Below the pieces are notes generated by a model. That model had not been told where the DNA came from. It did no database searches and saw only the letters and a program-made list of their open reading frames with translations. A stretch of 7,921 bases of DNA, taken from positions 1-7,921 of the forward strand of contig CAJFUH010000108.1 in NCBI GenBank assembly GCA_904420155.1. The letters are read 5' to 3'. Below, piece after piece: positions 7,349 to 7,921 of this stretch. Each line of letters begins with the position of its first letter. Position 1 is the first letter of the stretch. The position numbers and the translations under genes are program-made. Source of the DNA: an uncultured Clostridia bacterium. Its GTDB lineage: Bacteria > Bacillota > Clostridia > Oscillospirales > Acutalibacteraceae.

Positions 7349-7440
7349 AATGGTGCTCCCCCTTGTTTTCTAAAATAACGTTTTCCTTACCATTCATAAC
7401 TCTTATGCCAGAGTTTCCCTGTGTTAACCATAAAAAGGTA
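7349..7440 (-). other. iorA 5' untranslated stretch after the attenuator
   Basis: These 92 bases lie between the attenuator U-run and the GTG start. Apart from the ribosome binding site GGGGGAG (7362-7356) they hold no convincing gene, second promoter or strong hairpin. AACTC and GAGTT near 7417-7399 could form a weak 5-bp stem. Confidence 0.5.
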
Positions 7441-7476
7441 AAAAAGAAACCTGCCCCTGCAACTGCAAGGACAGGT
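7441..7476 (-). terminator. Attenuator terminator of the iorA T-box leader
   Basis: On the leftward RNA, ACCTGTCCTTGC (7476-7465) pairs with GCAGGGGCAGGT (7460-7449) over its full 12 bp, with two G-U pairs and a four-base loop AGTT. TTTCTTTTTT follows. Its 5' arm contains the CCUUG used by the antiterminator, so the two structures exclude each other. It lies 93 bases ahead of the iorA start and is the default off state when the cognate tRNA is charged. Confidence 0.93.
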
Positions 7477-7502
7477 ATTGTTTTACCTGCGGTACCACCT
7501 TG
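7466..7502 (-). promoter_or_regulatory. T-box antiterminator element
   Basis: CAAGG (7502-7498) pairs with CCUUG (7470-7466). The conserved seven-base bulge UGGUACC (7497-7491) follows the first arm, and GCAGGUA (7490-7484) pairs with UACCUGU (7477-7471) under an AAACAA loop. Bases UGGU (7497-7494) are the contact for the tRNA acceptor end NCCA. The variable base is U (7494), which matches a tRNA with discriminator A, or G only by wobble. Confidence 0.93.
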
Positions 7503-7710
7503 TTTGGCGGAACTCCCTTCCGCCCACTCTTTGGGAATCCCAGAATCAATTCCCCATCCTATAACGCGAACGCCGCGTCGCCAGCTACTGAAAAGCTTTT
7601 CCGCCTTCGTTCACCGCGCCCTCAGGAGCCCATTTATCCCCGCTGCATCTACCGGCTTCCATCGATTCCGGCTCGCTGTCAGACCATCACGGAGCTTTAC
7701 TTCTCCCTCA
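7466..7710 (-). promoter_or_regulatory. T-box riboswitch leader, specifier best read as UGG (Trp)
   Basis: The RNA reads leftward and shows all main T-box parts. Stem I has basal helix GGGAG (7707-7703) with CUCCU (7628-7624), the AGUA motif at 7701-7698, and an upper helix CUCCGU (7694-7689) with GCGGGG (7643-7638). Its distal part has an AGCGAG bulge region, a CCGG/CCGG stem and GAUGGAAG in the loop. The 3' specifier strand is AUAAAUGGG (7637-7629). By analogy with the glycyl T-box (five bases, codon, one purine) the codon is UGG at 7632-7630. A GAAT/ATTCCC-type hairpin and a 7-bp Stem III (7524-7518 with 7512-7506) follow, then the antiterminator. Uncharged tRNA would promote read-through into iorA-iorB-paaK. 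That it is a T-box is nearly certain. The amino acid is less sure: AUG and AAU are one and three bases away, and the tRNA acceptor contact does not favour Trp. Confidence 0.93.
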
Positions 7711-7723
7711 TCGGTTTAAACAG

Positions 7724-7752
7724 ATTATAACACCGTACCCTACAAAATGCAA
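7724..7752 (-). promoter_or_regulatory. Promoter of the iorA-iorB-paaK operon
   Basis: On the leftward strand a perfect -10 TATAAT (7729-7724) stands 17 bases after TTGCAT (7752-7747), which matches the first half of the -35 consensus. Transcription would begin near 7717, directly before T-box Stem I. The leader RNA is then about 370 bases long. Confidence 0.75.
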
Positions 7753-7790
7753 CCTTCCCCGCCTAAGAATTTATTCCAATTGCTTCTCCA

Positions 7791-7834
7791 CGCCTGCGGC
7801 GGGCACATCGCGCGCCTACGGCGGGTACATCGCG
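7791..7834. repeat. Tandem pair of a 22-bp GC-rich palindromic repeat
   Basis: Two adjacent copies, 7791-7812 and 7813-7834, share CGCCTRCGGCGGGYACATCGCG and differ at two positions, both transitions. Each begins with a small inverted repeat, CGCC then GGCG around three bases. No coding frame or RNA family is recognisable here. Possible readings are a dispersed intergenic repeat or protein-binding sites; the sequence does not decide. Confidence 0.75.
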
Positions 7835-7896
7835 CACCAGGCTTTCTCTGAAAAGAACCTAATCTACCCGCGTTTAAACATAAAAGTTTTGCTCAA

Positions 7897-7921
7897 GCTT
7901 TTTCACGCCTACGGCGGGTAC
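7897..7921. repeat. Third copy of the GC-rich repeat, cut by the window end
   Basis: GCTTTTTCACGCCTACGGCG and the next five bases match 7782-7806 at 21 of 25 positions, all four changes being C/T or G/A. The repeat therefore includes a GCTTYTYCA lead-in as well as the palindromic core. It lies about 62 bases beyond the tandem pair and continues past the right edge. Confidence 0.7.

Noticed and set aside
7631..7633. Met (AUG) as the T-box specifier
   Set aside because: It would leave two unpaired bases before the basal helix rather than one purine, and it does not fit the aromatic pathway. It is kept only as an alternative because the acceptor contact base U would suit it.
7309..7719. Rightward 136-codon open frame over the leader of iorA
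   Set aside because: It is antisense to a complete T-box leader whose paired elements fully explain the sequence.
7791..7921. CRISPR array
   Set aside because: Two copies abut with no spacer and the third is at a different distance. The repeats are short and vary, and no cas gene is present.

Overview
The window looks like a chromosomal segment of an anaerobic Firmicute, most likely in class Clostridia. The evidence is a canonical T-box tRNA-sensing leader, strong GGAGG-type ribosome binding sites with some TTG and GTG starts, an oxygen-sensitive 2-oxoacid:ferredoxin oxidoreductase, and a PepV dipeptidase next to a DUF975-like membrane protein. Genus or family cannot be fixed from this sequence alone.

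Left edge (1-460): the N-terminal part of an XRE-type regulator runs leftward off the window. A perfect 9-bp inverted repeat lies just upstream of it. On the other side is a short rightward ORF whose last ~24 codons look like the C-terminus of the same kind of regulator, followed by a good intrinsic terminator. This reads as an autoregulated repressor locus with a decayed divergent paralogue.

Centre left (540-3715): a rightward run of three closely spaced genes. These are a PepV-type M20 dipeptidase, an HD-domain phosphohydrolase and a DUF975-like polytopic membrane protein. The first has a TATAAT box upstream. The run ends at a 19-bp perfect hairpin that also serves the converging operon.

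Centre right (3731-7752, leftward): the operon reads promoter, T-box leader, iorA, iorB, paaK. IorAB is a thiamine-diphosphate/4Fe-4S indolepyruvate-type ferredoxin oxidoreductase. PaaK is an AMP-forming arylacetate-CoA ligase. The leader has Stem I with a specifier loop best read as UGG (Trp), a Stem III hairpin, the T-box antiterminator and a competing terminator. A T-box raises expression when its tRNA is uncharged, so the operon should be induced by amino acid starvation. That fits an anabolic direction: arylacetate is activated to arylacetyl-CoA by PaaK, reductively carboxylated to the arylpyruvate by IorAB, and transaminated to the aromatic amino acid elsewhere. This tRNA-controlled arylacetate salvage module is the most interesting thing in the window.

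Right edge (7753-7921): no gene is visible. The stretch holds three copies of a short GC-rich palindromic repeat (core CGCCTACGGCGGGTAC), two in tandem and one cut by the window end.
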